A DNA stretch of 64,000 nucleotides from Bacillus altitudinis 41KF2b. Lineage in GTDB: Bacteria; Bacillota; Bacilli; Bacillales; Bacillaceae. The translations under genes and the position numbers were made by a program. Below are positions 35,110 through 42,827 of this stretch, in pieces. Position 1 is the first letter of the stretch; every line of letters begins with the position of its first letter. Location: NCBI RefSeq assembly GCF_000691145.1, contig NZ_ASJC01000009.1:1-64000 (forward strand). The letters run 5' to 3'. The notes beneath the pieces were generated by a model. That model was given only the letters and a program-made list of their open reading frames with translations. It was not told where the DNA came from and ran no database searches.

Positions 35110-35655
35110 ATGAAGCAAGTGCGTCTAATTAAAAAAGCACAAAAAGGGAATGTCCCGGCATTTGAGACATTAATGCTGATGTATCAAGAGCGTTTATATA
35201 AAACGGCTTTTCTCTACACAAGAAATAAGGAGGATTCGTTAGATGCTGTTCAGGAGACGGTCATTAAAGCATTTAAGCATCTATCGGGCTTAAAAGAACC
35301 AGCCTATTTTTCTACATGGCTGACGCGGATTTTGATTCATACAATTTTTGAGATGAAGAAAAAGCAGCAAGACATTGTTCCGTTTGAACAGCATCATGAG
35401 AGCGTTGAGCGTCATGATTTTTTGGAAGACAAGCTCGATTTAAAAAACGCACTAGATGTTTTAGATGAGCAATATCAGCTCGTGATTCAGTTATTTTATT
35501 TTCAAGATTATTCGATTTCAATGATTTCTGAACAGATGGGTGTGCCCGAAGGAACGGTCAAAACTCATTTGTATCGAGCAAGAAAGTTATTAAAGCAAAC
35601 GTTGGAGAAGGAGGAGAGTGTCGATGGAACGAAAAGAAATGAAAAAGCTTTATGA
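35110..35655 (+). CDS. ECF-type RNA polymerase sigma factor
   Basis: A 181-residue sigma-70 family protein with region 2 (FETLMLMYQERLYKTAFLY, then DSLDAVQETVIKAFKHL) and region 4 (VIQLFYFQDYSISMISEQ followed by GVPEGTVKTHLYRARKLL). ATG 35110 lies 10 nt after GGAGG; the frame is open upstream to 35029. TGAAAC (35057-35062) with TGCTCT 16 nt later could be an autoregulated ECF promoter. It overlaps the gene for a membrane DUF4179 protein by 32 nt, which is probably its anti-sigma factor. It resembles SigV but need not be its orthologue. Confidence 0.88.
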   Translation: MKQVRLIKKAQKGNVPAFETLMLMYQERLYKTAFLYTRNKEDSLDAVQETVIKAFKHLSGLKEPAYFSTWLTRILIHTIFEMKKKQQDIVPFEQHHESVERHDFLEDKLDLKNALDVLDEQYQLVIQLFYFQDYSISMISEQMGVPEGTVKTHLYRARKLLKQTLEKEESVDGTKRNEKAL

Positions 35656-37054
35656 AGAGATTGATGTACCAAAAGTTGAATTGACCTCTGCAATTCGTCA
35701 AGCAATAGGAGATGTGAAAGCGGAAAAGAAAAGACGGTGGTTCACATGGAATTGGAGAACGCCAATATATTCTGCCATCGTACTAATCGTTCTTTATTTT
35801 TCATCAGGTTTCCTTTTTCCTTCTCTTAATACAGCGATGGCTCGAGTGCCATTGGTTGGACAGTTATATATGATGTTTCATGATAAAGTAGGAATGTCTC
35901 TTTTTCAGAGTGAGTTGGTGAAGCATGTCAATGAGGGAGCTGAATCAAGAGGGGTTACTGTGAAAGTGAACAGTGTGTATTATGATGCCGGGCGGCTTGT
36001 TTATACGTTTACTGTGAATCGTTTGAATACAAAAAAAGATGTTGTCCCTTTCATAGTCGACTTAGATCCAGTAAATCAAGCTTCCCAATCGAGCTCCTAC
36101 AATCATGAATTGAAAAAAATAAAAGACGGCCGTTATGTAGGGCAGGTGACAGTCTATACAAATGGTCAAACGATCAAACGAGGTCAACAAGTGCCACTTG
36201 TCATTTCGAAAATTGGAGATATTGTAGGGAATTGGCGCTTCAAGGTACCAGTGGTCAAGCAAAAAACCACTTTATTAGCTGGACAAAAAGACGTGTCTAT
36301 TTTAAATGGACGTTATCACTTAAGAAATGTAAAGGTAGAAAATGGAGTGAAAAGCTCTGTTATTCAATATACCATTGATTACAATGGTTTTGCTAAAGAC
36401 GATATAGTTAGTATAGATAGAATGAAGGATAATCTAGGAAATGATTATCAGCTCGAAATTGGAACAGTTTTAGGAGAAAAACAACTGACTTCTGACAAAA
36501 CTAGAAAAAATCATTTGACCATTTTAGATCAGTCGATTGATCCAGAGGCAACTGAATTAACATTTTACACGGGTGTGACAGACGAACAAGAAGAAAGCAA
36601 AATCATTCCTCTTCAGACAAAGCTACCTGTTCAGTTCAAAACAAAGCATCATGGAATAGGGATCAAAATCAATAAAATAGAGCAAAAGGGGCATTCTGTG
36701 ACAGTTTATTATCAATTTACTGGAGTAGATCAGAAAGAATTAGATGAGGATTTTATGGAGAATGTAGGTGAGTGGATAGGATTAGGTGATGTTAAAAAGC
36801 TTAAATCGTGGTCAGACCCTGAAGTACTTGATGAAAACGGATATTACTTGGAGAGAAACGATGCGAAGGTGACCAATTTCAAGACAGCCTCTATGCAATC
36901 TACCTTTGAATTTGATGTGAAGAAGTTAGACACATTTTCAATTAAGGATTATGGGCTGTATCTTAATTTGTCAGATCTGAACCGATTGGCACCACAGGAA
37001 GATATACCCGTAACCATTCCAGTCAAAAAAGAAACATCAAAAGCTAATCGATAA
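35624..37054 (+). CDS. DUF4179 membrane protein, probable anti-sigma factor
   Basis: The 476-residue protein has a cytoplasmic N-terminus of about 45 residues (sigma-binding zone), one membrane span (PIYSAIVLIVLYFSSGFLF), then the DUF4179 domain (FPSLNTAMARVPLVGQLYMM) and a long beta-rich extracytoplasmic part. This is the usual architecture of ECF-linked DUF4179 anti-sigma factors. ATG 35624 has AAGGAGG nine nt upstream. Translation is coupled to the sigma gene by overlap. The signal it senses is unknown. Confidence 0.85.
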   Translation: MERKEMKKLYEEIDVPKVELTSAIRQAIGDVKAEKKRRWFTWNWRTPIYSAIVLIVLYFSSGFLFPSLNTAMARVPLVGQLYMMFHDKVGMSLFQSELVKHVNEGAESRGVTVKVNSVYYDAGRLVYTFTVNRLNTKKDVVPFIVDLDPVNQASQSSSYNHELKKIKDGRYVGQVTVYTNGQTIKRGQQVPLVISKIGDIVGNWRFKVPVVKQKTTLLAGQKDVSILNGRYHLRNVKVENGVKSSVIQYTIDYNGFAKDDIVSIDRMKDNLGNDYQLEIGTVLGEKQLTSDKTRKNHLTILDQSIDPEATELTFYTGVTDEQEESKIIPLQTKLPVQFKTKHHGIGIKINKIEQKGHSVTVYYQFTGVDQKELDEDFMENVGEWIGLGDVKKLKSWSDPEVLDENGYYLERNDAKVTNFKTASMQSTFEFDVKKLDTFSIKDYGLYLNLSDLNRLAPQEDIPVTIPVKKETSKANR

Positions 37055-37061
37055 ATAAATG

Positions 37062-37091
37062 AGCGAACATGATTACACATGTTCGCTTTTT
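37062..37091. terminator. Bidirectional terminator
   Basis: AGCGAACATG and CATGTTCGCT form a 10-bp stem, with T-tract on the plus side; it overlaps the MFS stop codon. Confidence 0.88.
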
Positions 37092-38260
37092 ATCTGTTGA
37101 TGCATCCGCCGATTGCGATTGAACGAGTACCGAATCAACATCAACGCAACAAAACTGGCTAGCCCGCCAATCCAACTTAAATTCGTTACATTTGTATATT
37201 GAATAATTAGACCGCCCATTGATGATCCGAGCATCATGCCGATATTCATAATCGCTGTATTAAAGCTCAGCACGGTTTCAGATGTTTCGGGTTTTAGGGA
37301 GATGAGATAAAATTGCTTCGCTGGTGTTGTTGTCCATGTGGCGGTGCCCCAAATGGCGAGCGTGATGAAGACGCCAACTACCGAAAATTGTGTAAAGGAT
37401 AATGCAAAGAGCATGAGCATCTGAACCGTGATGCTGATTGAAATGGTTCGGTTTGGTCCCCATTGATCGACAGCGTATCCACCAAAGCGCGAGCCAATAA
37501 AAGCGGAGATGCCTAAGACAAGCAAGGCAATGCTTGTCAGTTCAAGCGTAAATCCGGATGTTTGCCGCAATAATGGCGAAATGTAAGCAAATACCATCGT
37601 GTACCCTAAAATCCAAAAGGCAGTCGTGGCTAATCCGCTTAACACCCTACGGTCTTGAAGAATTTGAATTTGCTGCTTAAATGGCACATGGGAATGTCCC
37701 GCCATAGGCGGTAATAATCGATACAGAAGAAACAAGAGACAAGCGGTCCCTATTGCAATGATGAGAAAAATGGCATGCCAATCTACATATCCTGCTAAAA
37801 ATGTTCCAATCGGTACACCGAGTACTAGTGAAACTGTAAATCCAGTGATCACCGTTGCCATCGCACTCCCCTTTTTTTCTGGCGGGGCGAGCTGCGCTGC
37901 GTAATTTGTTGCGAGCACAATATATAAGCCGCCACTCATGGCCATGATGACTCGCGAGAGCATGAGCAGCATAAAGTGATGGCTAAAAAAGGCGAGCACA
38001 TTCCCTGCTATAAACATGGAAATCGCCGATAAAAGAACCTTTTTTCGATTCAATTTCGATGTGGCCATGACTAAAAAGAGGGCACCCACCGCATAAAAAA
38101 GAGAATAGATGGTGATGAGCTGTCCCGCAACCGGGATGGAGATGCGCAGATCGTCAGAAATGATGTCCAGTATGCCTGATACGACGAATTCTGAAGTGCC
38201 TGTGACGAAAGAACCGACGGCTAAAAGAAATATGAGCAATGGATAAGATGTACTTTTCAT
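37073..38260 (-). CDS. MFS transporter, DHA1 drug-efflux type
   Basis: A 395-residue, 12-span major facilitator. The first helix region VGSFVTGTSEFVVSGIL and the loop SKLNRKKVLL between helices 2 and 3, plus the LSRVIMAMSGGLYIVLATNYAA and VLGVPIGTFLAGYVDW segments (motif C-like), mark the DHA1 (AraJ/PbuE-like) export group. Substrate unknown. AAGGAAGGG precedes the ATG. It is divergent from a LysR gene 100 nt away, which likely controls it. Confidence 0.85.
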   Translation of the reverse strand: MKSTSYPLLIFLLAVGSFVTGTSEFVVSGILDIISDDLRISIPVAGQLITIYSLFYAVGALFLVMATSKLNRKKVLLSAISMFIAGNVLAFFSHHFMLLMLSRVIMAMSGGLYIVLATNYAAQLAPPEKKGSAMATVITGFTVSLVLGVPIGTFLAGYVDWHAIFLIIAIGTACLLFLLYRLLPPMAGHSHVPFKQQIQILQDRRVLSGLATTAFWILGYTMVFAYISPLLRQTSGFTLELTSIALLVLGISAFIGSRFGGYAVDQWGPNRTISISITVQMLMLFALSFTQFSVVGVFITLAIWGTATWTTTPAKQFYLISLKPETSETVLSFNTAIMNIGMMLGSSMGGLIIQYTNVTNLSWIGGLASFVALMLIRYSFNRNRRMHQQIKSEHV

Positions 38261-38360
38261 TTTGAACCCTTCCTTTATGTTGAAACGTTGTATTCATTTT
38301 AAATTCCGTGCTAACATAAGTAAAATTGATGTTTTTCATGAAAGGGATGAGTGAATACTC

Positions 38361-39239
38361 ATGAGCTTTGTTCGATTCGAGACAATGGCTAAGGTGGTCG
38401 AGCTAGGCAGTTTTACTGCTGCAGCTGAAGCATTAAATATGACACAGTCTGCCGTGAGTCATGCGGTGGCAAGTTTAGAGACGGAGTGGGGCGTGTCTTT
38501 ATTCGTGCGTGACCGAAAAAAGGGCATCACGCTGACAGATACCGGTGAAACCCTTCTTCCGCATATAAGAGAAGTGCTAAATCGAGTAGAGAAAATTCAG
38601 CAGGAAATTGCGCTCACCAAAAATATTGAATCTGGCTTGATTCGGATTGGAACTTTTGCCAGTGCATCCGCTTGTTTATTGCCAAAGCTACTTGTGAGCT
38701 ATCAGAAAAAGCATCCAAAGATTGAATTTAAATTCTATGAGGGGACATATGAAGAAATATTGGAGTGGCTCGATTCTGGCATTATTGATGTTGGGTTTGT
38801 TGTAAAAGGTAAAGCGGATGAAGCGTTTGATCTATTGCCACTTATGAAAGATAAAATGGTGGTCGCCTATCACGAAAATCATCGTTTTAAGCAGCAGCCA
38901 ATTGTAGACATGGAAGAATTAGCAGATGAACCATTTATTATGCCAACTGGCATGTATCAGTCCCATGTAGAGGATATTTTTGCAGAGGCGCAAATCAAGC
39001 CGTCTATTTTATTTGAAGTGCATGATTGTACGACCATTGCCCGCATGGTTGGGGAAGGACTTGGTGTGACGATAGGTCCTGAGTTATTCCTAAAAACGCA
39101 GCAACTTGTGCAGATCAGTCATCTGAATGTATCGCATCATCGTGAGGTGGCGCTTGCCTGTCCATCGCTCGCGCAAGCTTCTCCTGCTGTGAAGGCATTT
39201 TTCGATGTAGCAGAAACGGTTTTTGCCAGAATTCAGTGA
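38361..39239 (+). CDS. LysR-family transcriptional regulator
   Basis: The 292 residues start with a LysR helix-turn-helix (SFTAAAEALNMTQSAVSHAV, about residues 17-36) and continue with the two-lobed periplasmic-binding-like effector domain. Short divergent spacing to the MFS gene is the classic arrangement in which the regulator activates the neighbour and represses itself. The 100-nt gap should contain the operator. AAAGGGATGAG precedes the ATG. Confidence 0.88.
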   Translation: MSFVRFETMAKVVELGSFTAAAEALNMTQSAVSHAVASLETEWGVSLFVRDRKKGITLTDTGETLLPHIREVLNRVEKIQQEIALTKNIESGLIRIGTFASASACLLPKLLVSYQKKHPKIEFKFYEGTYEEILEWLDSGIIDVGFVVKGKADEAFDLLPLMKDKMVVAYHENHRFKQQPIVDMEELADEPFIMPTGMYQSHVEDIFAEAQIKPSILFEVHDCTTIARMVGEGLGVTIGPELFLKTQQLVQISHLNVSHHREVALACPSLAQASPAVKAFFDVAETVFARIQ

Positions 39240-39293
39240 TGGGTGTATAAAGAACTAGATGTGATTTTCCAAATTCGTGTAATAAGACGAATG

Positions 39294-39328
39294 AAGCGGA
39301 CATTTCTTTGAAAAATGTTCGCTTTTTG
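39294..39328 (+). terminator. Terminator of the LysR gene
   Basis: AGCGGACATTT (39295-39305) and AAATGTTCGCT (39313-39323) form the stem with one wobble, followed by five T. Confidence 0.85.
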
Positions 39329-39330
39329 TA

Positions 39331-39359
39331 TTGTGTTTTAAAAATGAAGTTGGTACAAT
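39331..39359 (+). promoter_or_regulatory. Sigma-A type promoter of pbuG
   Basis: TTGTGT (39331-39336), 17-nt spacer, TACAAT (39354-39359), about 20 nt before the riboswitch aptamer. Confidence 0.75.
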
Positions 39360-39382
39360 AGACACAGAAATCAAATAGATAG

Positions 39383-39556
39383 AAGTCGTATAATGGCGGG
39401 GATATGGCCCGCAAGTTTCTACCAAGCTACCGTAAATGGCTTGACTACGTCAATTCACACTCGTTTGATATAAATCATGCATTGTTCTTGTTTGATGTCA
39501 CGGTCTGAATTCACATTGTAGTCAAGCGTCCCAAAAACTGTTGGGGCGTTTTTTAT
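39383..39556 (+). promoter_or_regulatory. Guanine riboswitch controlling pbuG
   Basis: The aptamer (39383-39452) has the purine-riboswitch core GATATGG, AAGTTTCTACC and CCGTAAATG, and the specificity base is C (GACTA), which selects guanine. The expression platform is explicit: CTTGACTAC (39440-39448) is perfectly complementary to GTAGTCAAG (39518-39526), giving the antiterminator. The terminator pairs CGTCCCAA with TTGGGGCG (39526-39548) and is followed by six T. Guanine or hypoxanthine excess should therefore stop pbuG transcription. Confidence 0.96.
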
Positions 39557-39612
39557 TTGACTTGTGAATGGGGCAGACTAAAGCAAAAGGACATGAAGGG
39601 AGTCAGTTGGCT

Positions 39613-40938
39613 TTGAAACAGTTTTTTCAGTTTGATGAGTTAGGTACGAATTATCGCAGAGAGATCATCGGCGGTTTAACGACATTTTTGTCGATGGCTT
39701 ACATCTTGTTTGTCAATCCGATCACACTTGCTTTAGTAGCAGTACCGGATTTTCCAGATAAATTACGAATTGATCAGGGGGCTGTCTTTACAGCTACAGC
39801 GTTAGCTTCTGCGGCAGGTTGTTTCCTGATGGGATTGATCGCCAGGTACCCGATTGCAATTGCACCAGGTATGGGACTGAATGCGTTCTTCGCTTTCTCA
39901 GTTGTTCTTGGTATGGGAATCTCCTGGCAGGCAGCACTTTCCGGTGTGTTTGTGTCAGGATTGATTTTCGTTGCTCTTTCTTTAACAGGTTTTCGTGAAA
40001 AAATCATTAATGCCATTCCATCTGAGCTGAAGCTGGCGGTTGGTGCAGGGATTGGTTTGTTCATTACATTTGTGGGTCTTCAAGGCTCTGGTATTATTGC
40101 CAATAACGATAATACGCTCGTTTCGATTGGAAACATTCATAGTGGTCCTGTATTGTTGACGGTATTTGGAATCGTTGTGACTGTCATTTTAATGGTTCTT
40201 CGAGTGAATGCAGGTGTCTTCATTGGGATGCTTGTGACAGCCATTGCTGGGATGATCCTTGGTCTTGTGCCAGTTCCATCTCAAATTGTAGACAGCATTC
40301 CAAGCTTGTCTCCAACTTTTGGTCAAGCCTTGATTCACTTGCCAGACATCTTCTCCATTCAAATGCTTGTGGTTATTTTAACGTTCCTATTCGTTGGATT
40401 CTTTGATACAGCTGGTACACTCGTGGCTGTGGCAACGCAGGCTGGTTTAATGAAAAATAATGAGCTGCCGCGTGCAGGAAAAGCGCTTCTGGCGGATTCT
40501 TCTTCTATCGTCGTCGGTTCTGTTCTTGGTACATCAACGACGACGTCTTATGTTGAATCAAGTTCAGGTGTTGCTGCGGGTGCTCGCTCTGGTTTTGCAG
40601 CTGTCGTGACAGGTATTTTCTTCTTACTTGCGATGTTCTTCTCGCCGCTTTTATCTGTCGTGACACCGAATGTAACAGCACCTGCTTTAATCATTGTCGG
40701 TGCACTGATGGTAGCACCTCTTGCGAAGATCGCATGGGATCGTTTTGAAATTGCGGTACCGGCTTTCTTAACCATGATTATGATGCCACTCACATATAGT
40801 ATTGCGACAGGGATTGCAATTGGTTTCATTTTCTACCCGATCACCATGATTTTTAAAGGAAAAGCAAAAGAAGTGCATCCAATTATGTACGGACTGTTTG
40901 TCATCTTTATTCTATATTTTGCTTTCTTAAATCATTAA
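39613..40938 (+). CDS. pbuG: Hypoxanthine/guanine permease PbuG
   Basis: A 12-to-14-span nucleobase permease of the AzgA-like family importing hypoxanthine and guanine. Conserved segments include FLSMAYILFVNP, IAIAPGMGLNAFFAFS and FVGFFDTAGTLVAVATQAGL. TTG 39613 is chosen because AAGGGAG lies 10 nt upstream and the product then begins MKQFFQFDELGT, as in B. subtilis PbuG (441 versus 440 residues). The open frame back to ATG 39568 has no ribosome-binding site. Confidence 0.93.
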   Translation: MKQFFQFDELGTNYRREIIGGLTTFLSMAYILFVNPITLALVAVPDFPDKLRIDQGAVFTATALASAAGCFLMGLIARYPIAIAPGMGLNAFFAFSVVLGMGISWQAALSGVFVSGLIFVALSLTGFREKIINAIPSELKLAVGAGIGLFITFVGLQGSGIIANNDNTLVSIGNIHSGPVLLTVFGIVVTVILMVLRVNAGVFIGMLVTAIAGMILGLVPVPSQIVDSIPSLSPTFGQALIHLPDIFSIQMLVVILTFLFVGFFDTAGTLVAVATQAGLMKNNELPRAGKALLADSSSIVVGSVLGTSTTTSYVESSSGVAAGARSGFAAVVTGIFFLLAMFFSPLLSVVTPNVTAPALIIVGALMVAPLAKIAWDRFEIAVPAFLTMIMMPLTYSIATGIAIGFIFYPITMIFKGKAKEVHPIMYGLFVIFILYFAFLNH

Positions 40939-40950
40939 TCGTTTGTCTGA

Positions 40951-40980
40951 AACAGCAGCTCATGGAGGCTGCTGTTTTTT
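40951..40980 (+). terminator. Terminator of pbuG
   Basis: AACAGCAGC and GCTGCTGTT form a 9-bp stem followed by T. Confidence 0.9.
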
Positions 40981-41003
40981 GTAGGGAAATTTCAAAAACA
41001 CAG

Positions 41004-41032
41004 TTGACTTATAGGAATTATATGTTTATGAT
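41004..41032 (+). promoter_or_regulatory. Promoter of the fbpA-like / yezD-like unit
   Basis: TTGACT (41004-41009), 17-nt spacer, TATGAT (41027-41032). A transcript from about 41039 would run through a terminator hairpin before the first gene. Confidence 0.7.
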
Positions 41033-41062
41033 AAAAAGACATAATTCGCTGATTGGATCACC

Positions 41063-41115
41063 AAAGGCGCTTTGATTTCCTTTTTTCTATAGAAGGGTTC
41101 AGAGTGCCTTTTTTC
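41063..41115 (+). terminator. Leader terminator (possible attenuator)
   Basis: AAAGGCGCTTTGA (41063-41075) and TCAGAGTGCCTTT (41099-41111) form a 13-bp stem with two wobbles; an inner stem CCTT/AAGG extends it, and T follows. It lies between the promoter at 41004 and the gene at 41145. Confidence 0.7.
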
Positions 41116-41144
41116 TTGCATTCATCATAACGGGAGGGGATGAC

Positions 41145-41306
41145 TTGTCACGCTGGCTTAGGCAGGTGATTGAGCGGAAAAAGCAGGTATTGATTGAGCA
41201 GCTCCTATTATGGGGGCATGAAGAAAAACATGAAGCGCTCATGCATTATACGATTCATGAGCTGGAAAATGAGGTTCTCTATTTAAAAGAGCGCAAGCAA
41301 AATTAG
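41145..41306 (+). CDS. 53-residue FbpA-like basic protein
   Basis: TTG 41145 follows GGGAGGGG at seven nt and starts a 53-codon frame. The helical product reads WLRQVIERKKQVLIEQLLLWG and later HELENEVLYLKERK, which resembles the Fur-regulated basic protein FbpA family (small adaptor for iron-sparing sRNA in B. subtilis). No Fur box is obvious upstream, so the functional link is uncertain. It ends 18 nt before the yezD-like gene. Confidence 0.6.
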   Translation: MSRWLRQVIERKKQVLIEQLLLWGHEEKHEALMHYTIHELENEVLYLKERKQN

Positions 41307-41324
41307 TGGGATGGGGGATGAGCA

Positions 41325-41507
41325 ATGGATGAACAAAAGCTGAATTTTATTTTATCTGCCTTAAAAGGGATTGAATACGGGTCGGTGGTGATCACCATTC
41401 ATAATGGACAAATTACACAAGTCGATACGACAGAAAAGACTCGTTTCCCCGCACACCAAGAGAATCTTCGGATTCAGAAAGCAAAGCAGGCGCGCTATCG
41501 TTCATGA
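41325..41507 (+). CDS. YezD-like small protein (DUF2292)
   Basis: A 60-residue protein with the DUF2292 pattern: KGIEYGSVVITIHNGQITQV followed by DTTEKTRF. The family is found in many Firmicutes and is often near sulfur-assimilation genes, but its function is unknown. It follows the FbpA-like gene and is followed by its own terminator, so the two form one short operon. Confidence 0.8.
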   Translation: MDEQKLNFILSALKGIEYGSVVITIHNGQITQVDTTEKTRFPAHQENLRIQKAKQARYRS

Positions 41508-41526
41508 AAAGTGATGAAAGATGATG

Positions 41527-41556
41527 AAAAGCTGATCCACTCATCAGCTTTTTTGT
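41527..41556 (+). terminator. Terminator after yezD-like gene
   Basis: AAAAGCTGA and TCAGCTTTT form the stem, followed by T. Confidence 0.8.
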
Positions 41557-41644
41557 TTTGTCTTATTTTCTCTCCATTTAAAACCTCTTCATTCTTTTAT
41601 CCGTCTATTCGTATGAACGTCAAGGAATCTTGACTGAATAGAGA

Positions 41645-41699
41645 GACTCCGCTACTTTAATAGGAGTCATCCGGACAGGTCACCTGAGCCTGTGCGGAT
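41645..41699 (+). other. Two consecutive hairpins in the leader of yebC
   Basis: Hairpin 1: GACTCC (41645-41650) with GGAGTC (41663-41668), 12-nt loop. Hairpin 2: ATCCG-G-ACAGG (41669-41679) with CCTGT-G-CGGAT (41689-41699), 10 pairs and one mismatch around loop TCACCTGAG. Neither has a T-tract. They end 25 nt before the gene start and only one base separates the two stems. It matches no element I recognise. Confidence 0.5.
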
Positions 41700-41724
41700 T
41701 GTCTGAGATAGGAGTTGATATGGG

Positions 41725-42522
41725 ATGTTAGAGAAAGATCAAGAGCAGGTCACATCCGAAACAAAAAACGAAAACGAAGAGCCATCAATAGATCAAGAAA
41801 CGAGGCAGTCCCGCCTCAGCCGCAGTGCTGCAAAACGAGGAAGAACGGCTAAGCCAGCTGATGAAGAGGGTTCAGCCATTCAGCGCATCGCAAGAGGTGT
41901 AGGCGGTGCGTTTAAGCGCTATGGCTCATATGGGTTTGCGATGTTAAAATCACCGAGTCGTGCGATCCATCAAGCGGACACTTTACGCATGAAGTACGCC
42001 TGGATTTCAATTGTGTTATTCAGTGTGTTTTTTGCTTTAGGCAACTACGTTCAATTAAAGGCGTCAAAGACCCGTTTATTAGGTTTTGGTATTCATTATT
42101 CTTTTGGTGACGCCTTTTTAAAGGTAGCGGTCTTTACACTCATTTTGTTGACACTGATGATGCTGACGGTTTGGGTGCTCGGTAAGTACATGCTGAAAGG
42201 AAACATATCGCTGAAAGAAGTGATCATGAAGTTCGGTGCTGTGCTTGTGCCGGTTTTGGTTTTATCTATCCTTTGGCTTGTATTTGCCATGCTGAATATT
42301 CCATATGTAACGGTGATTTTATCCGTCATGATGTTTTTCGGTCTTCAGCTGATTGCCATTGTGCTCTTCCGCTCCGTTCAATCAGATCAAGAAGCTGTGC
42401 GGGGAGACTTGATGTATGCCGGCTGGGTCTTTTTGTTGATTGAGCTCGTCATCATTGCCCTTTTATGGGGCATTGTCGGAGAGTATTTGATCCCATCACT
42501 TGTTCCAGTTCGGTTTGGATAA
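41725..42522 (+). CDS. yebC: Multi-span membrane protein (YebC)
   Basis: The 265-residue product has a charged cytoplasmic N-terminus of about 90 residues, rich in Glu, Arg and Ser, then five predicted membrane spans (for example YAWISIVLFSVFFALGNYV and VAVFTLILLTLMMLTVWVLG). It resembles Yip1-like integral proteins. The name follows position between pbuG and yebE in B. subtilis; function unknown. AGGAGT lies upstream of the ATG. Confidence 0.75.
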   Translation: MLEKDQEQVTSETKNENEEPSIDQETRQSRLSRSAAKRGRTAKPADEEGSAIQRIARGVGGAFKRYGSYGFAMLKSPSRAIHQADTLRMKYAWISIVLFSVFFALGNYVQLKASKTRLLGFGIHYSFGDAFLKVAVFTLILLTLMMLTVWVLGKYMLKGNISLKEVIMKFGAVLVPVLVLSILWLVFAMLNIPYVTVILSVMMFFGLQLIAIVLFRSVQSDQEAVRGDLMYAGWVFLLIELVIIALLWGIVGEYLIPSLVPVRFG

Positions 42523-42531
42523 AACACGTTT

Positions 42532-42625
42532 CAGCGTGTACTCGGTCTTTTTAAAATTCAAAGGTTTTCTATCACGCTGAAAAGAAGACAAAGGGTTAAA
42601 ATAAAGTATATTTTAGCCCTTTATC
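42532..42625 (+). repeat. Dispersed repeat element, copy 3 (internally deleted)
   Basis: It starts CAGCGTGTA and jumps to CTCGGTC, losing about 80 nt of the GC-rich centre. It then continues TTCAAAGGTTTTCTATCACGCTG (partly shown in copies 1 and 2) and ends with the AAAGAAGACAAAG hairpin module (42587-42625). Only the distal terminator hairpin remains next to it; no upstream duplicate is visible. Confidence 0.85.
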
Positions 42626-42637
42626 AACCATCTAAAG

Positions 42638-42663
42638 CCTCCTTTTGAAAAAGGAGGTTTTTC
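42638..42663 (+). terminator. Terminator downstream of yebC and repeat copy 3
   Basis: CCTCCTT and AAGGAGG form a 7-bp stem with loop TTGAAA, followed by TTTTTC. Confidence 0.85.
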
Positions 42664-42756
42664 ATGTTGAGAAGAGGAAAAAACGGGTAAACTCTTGGTA
42701 ACAAAGACCACCCCTTGTTGTCGAAAGATATATGTGTTTTTCTCGCGCAAATTTGA

Positions 42757-42785
42757 TTGTATCAAGGTTTGTTCTCTAGTAGAAT
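42757..42785 (+). promoter_or_regulatory. Sigma-A type promoter of yebE-yebG
   Basis: TTGTAT (42757-42762), 17-nt spacer, TAGAAT (42780-42785), 42 nt before the yebE start. Confidence 0.65.
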
Positions 42786-42827
42786 ATGGGGTGCTTTATT
42801 TGATTTTTAGTGCAGGGGGTTCGAATC

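Noticed and set aside
39568-39612. Upstream ATG start of pbuG
   Set aside because: No ribosome-binding site, and TTG 39613 has AAGGGAG at proper distance and matches the known N-terminus.
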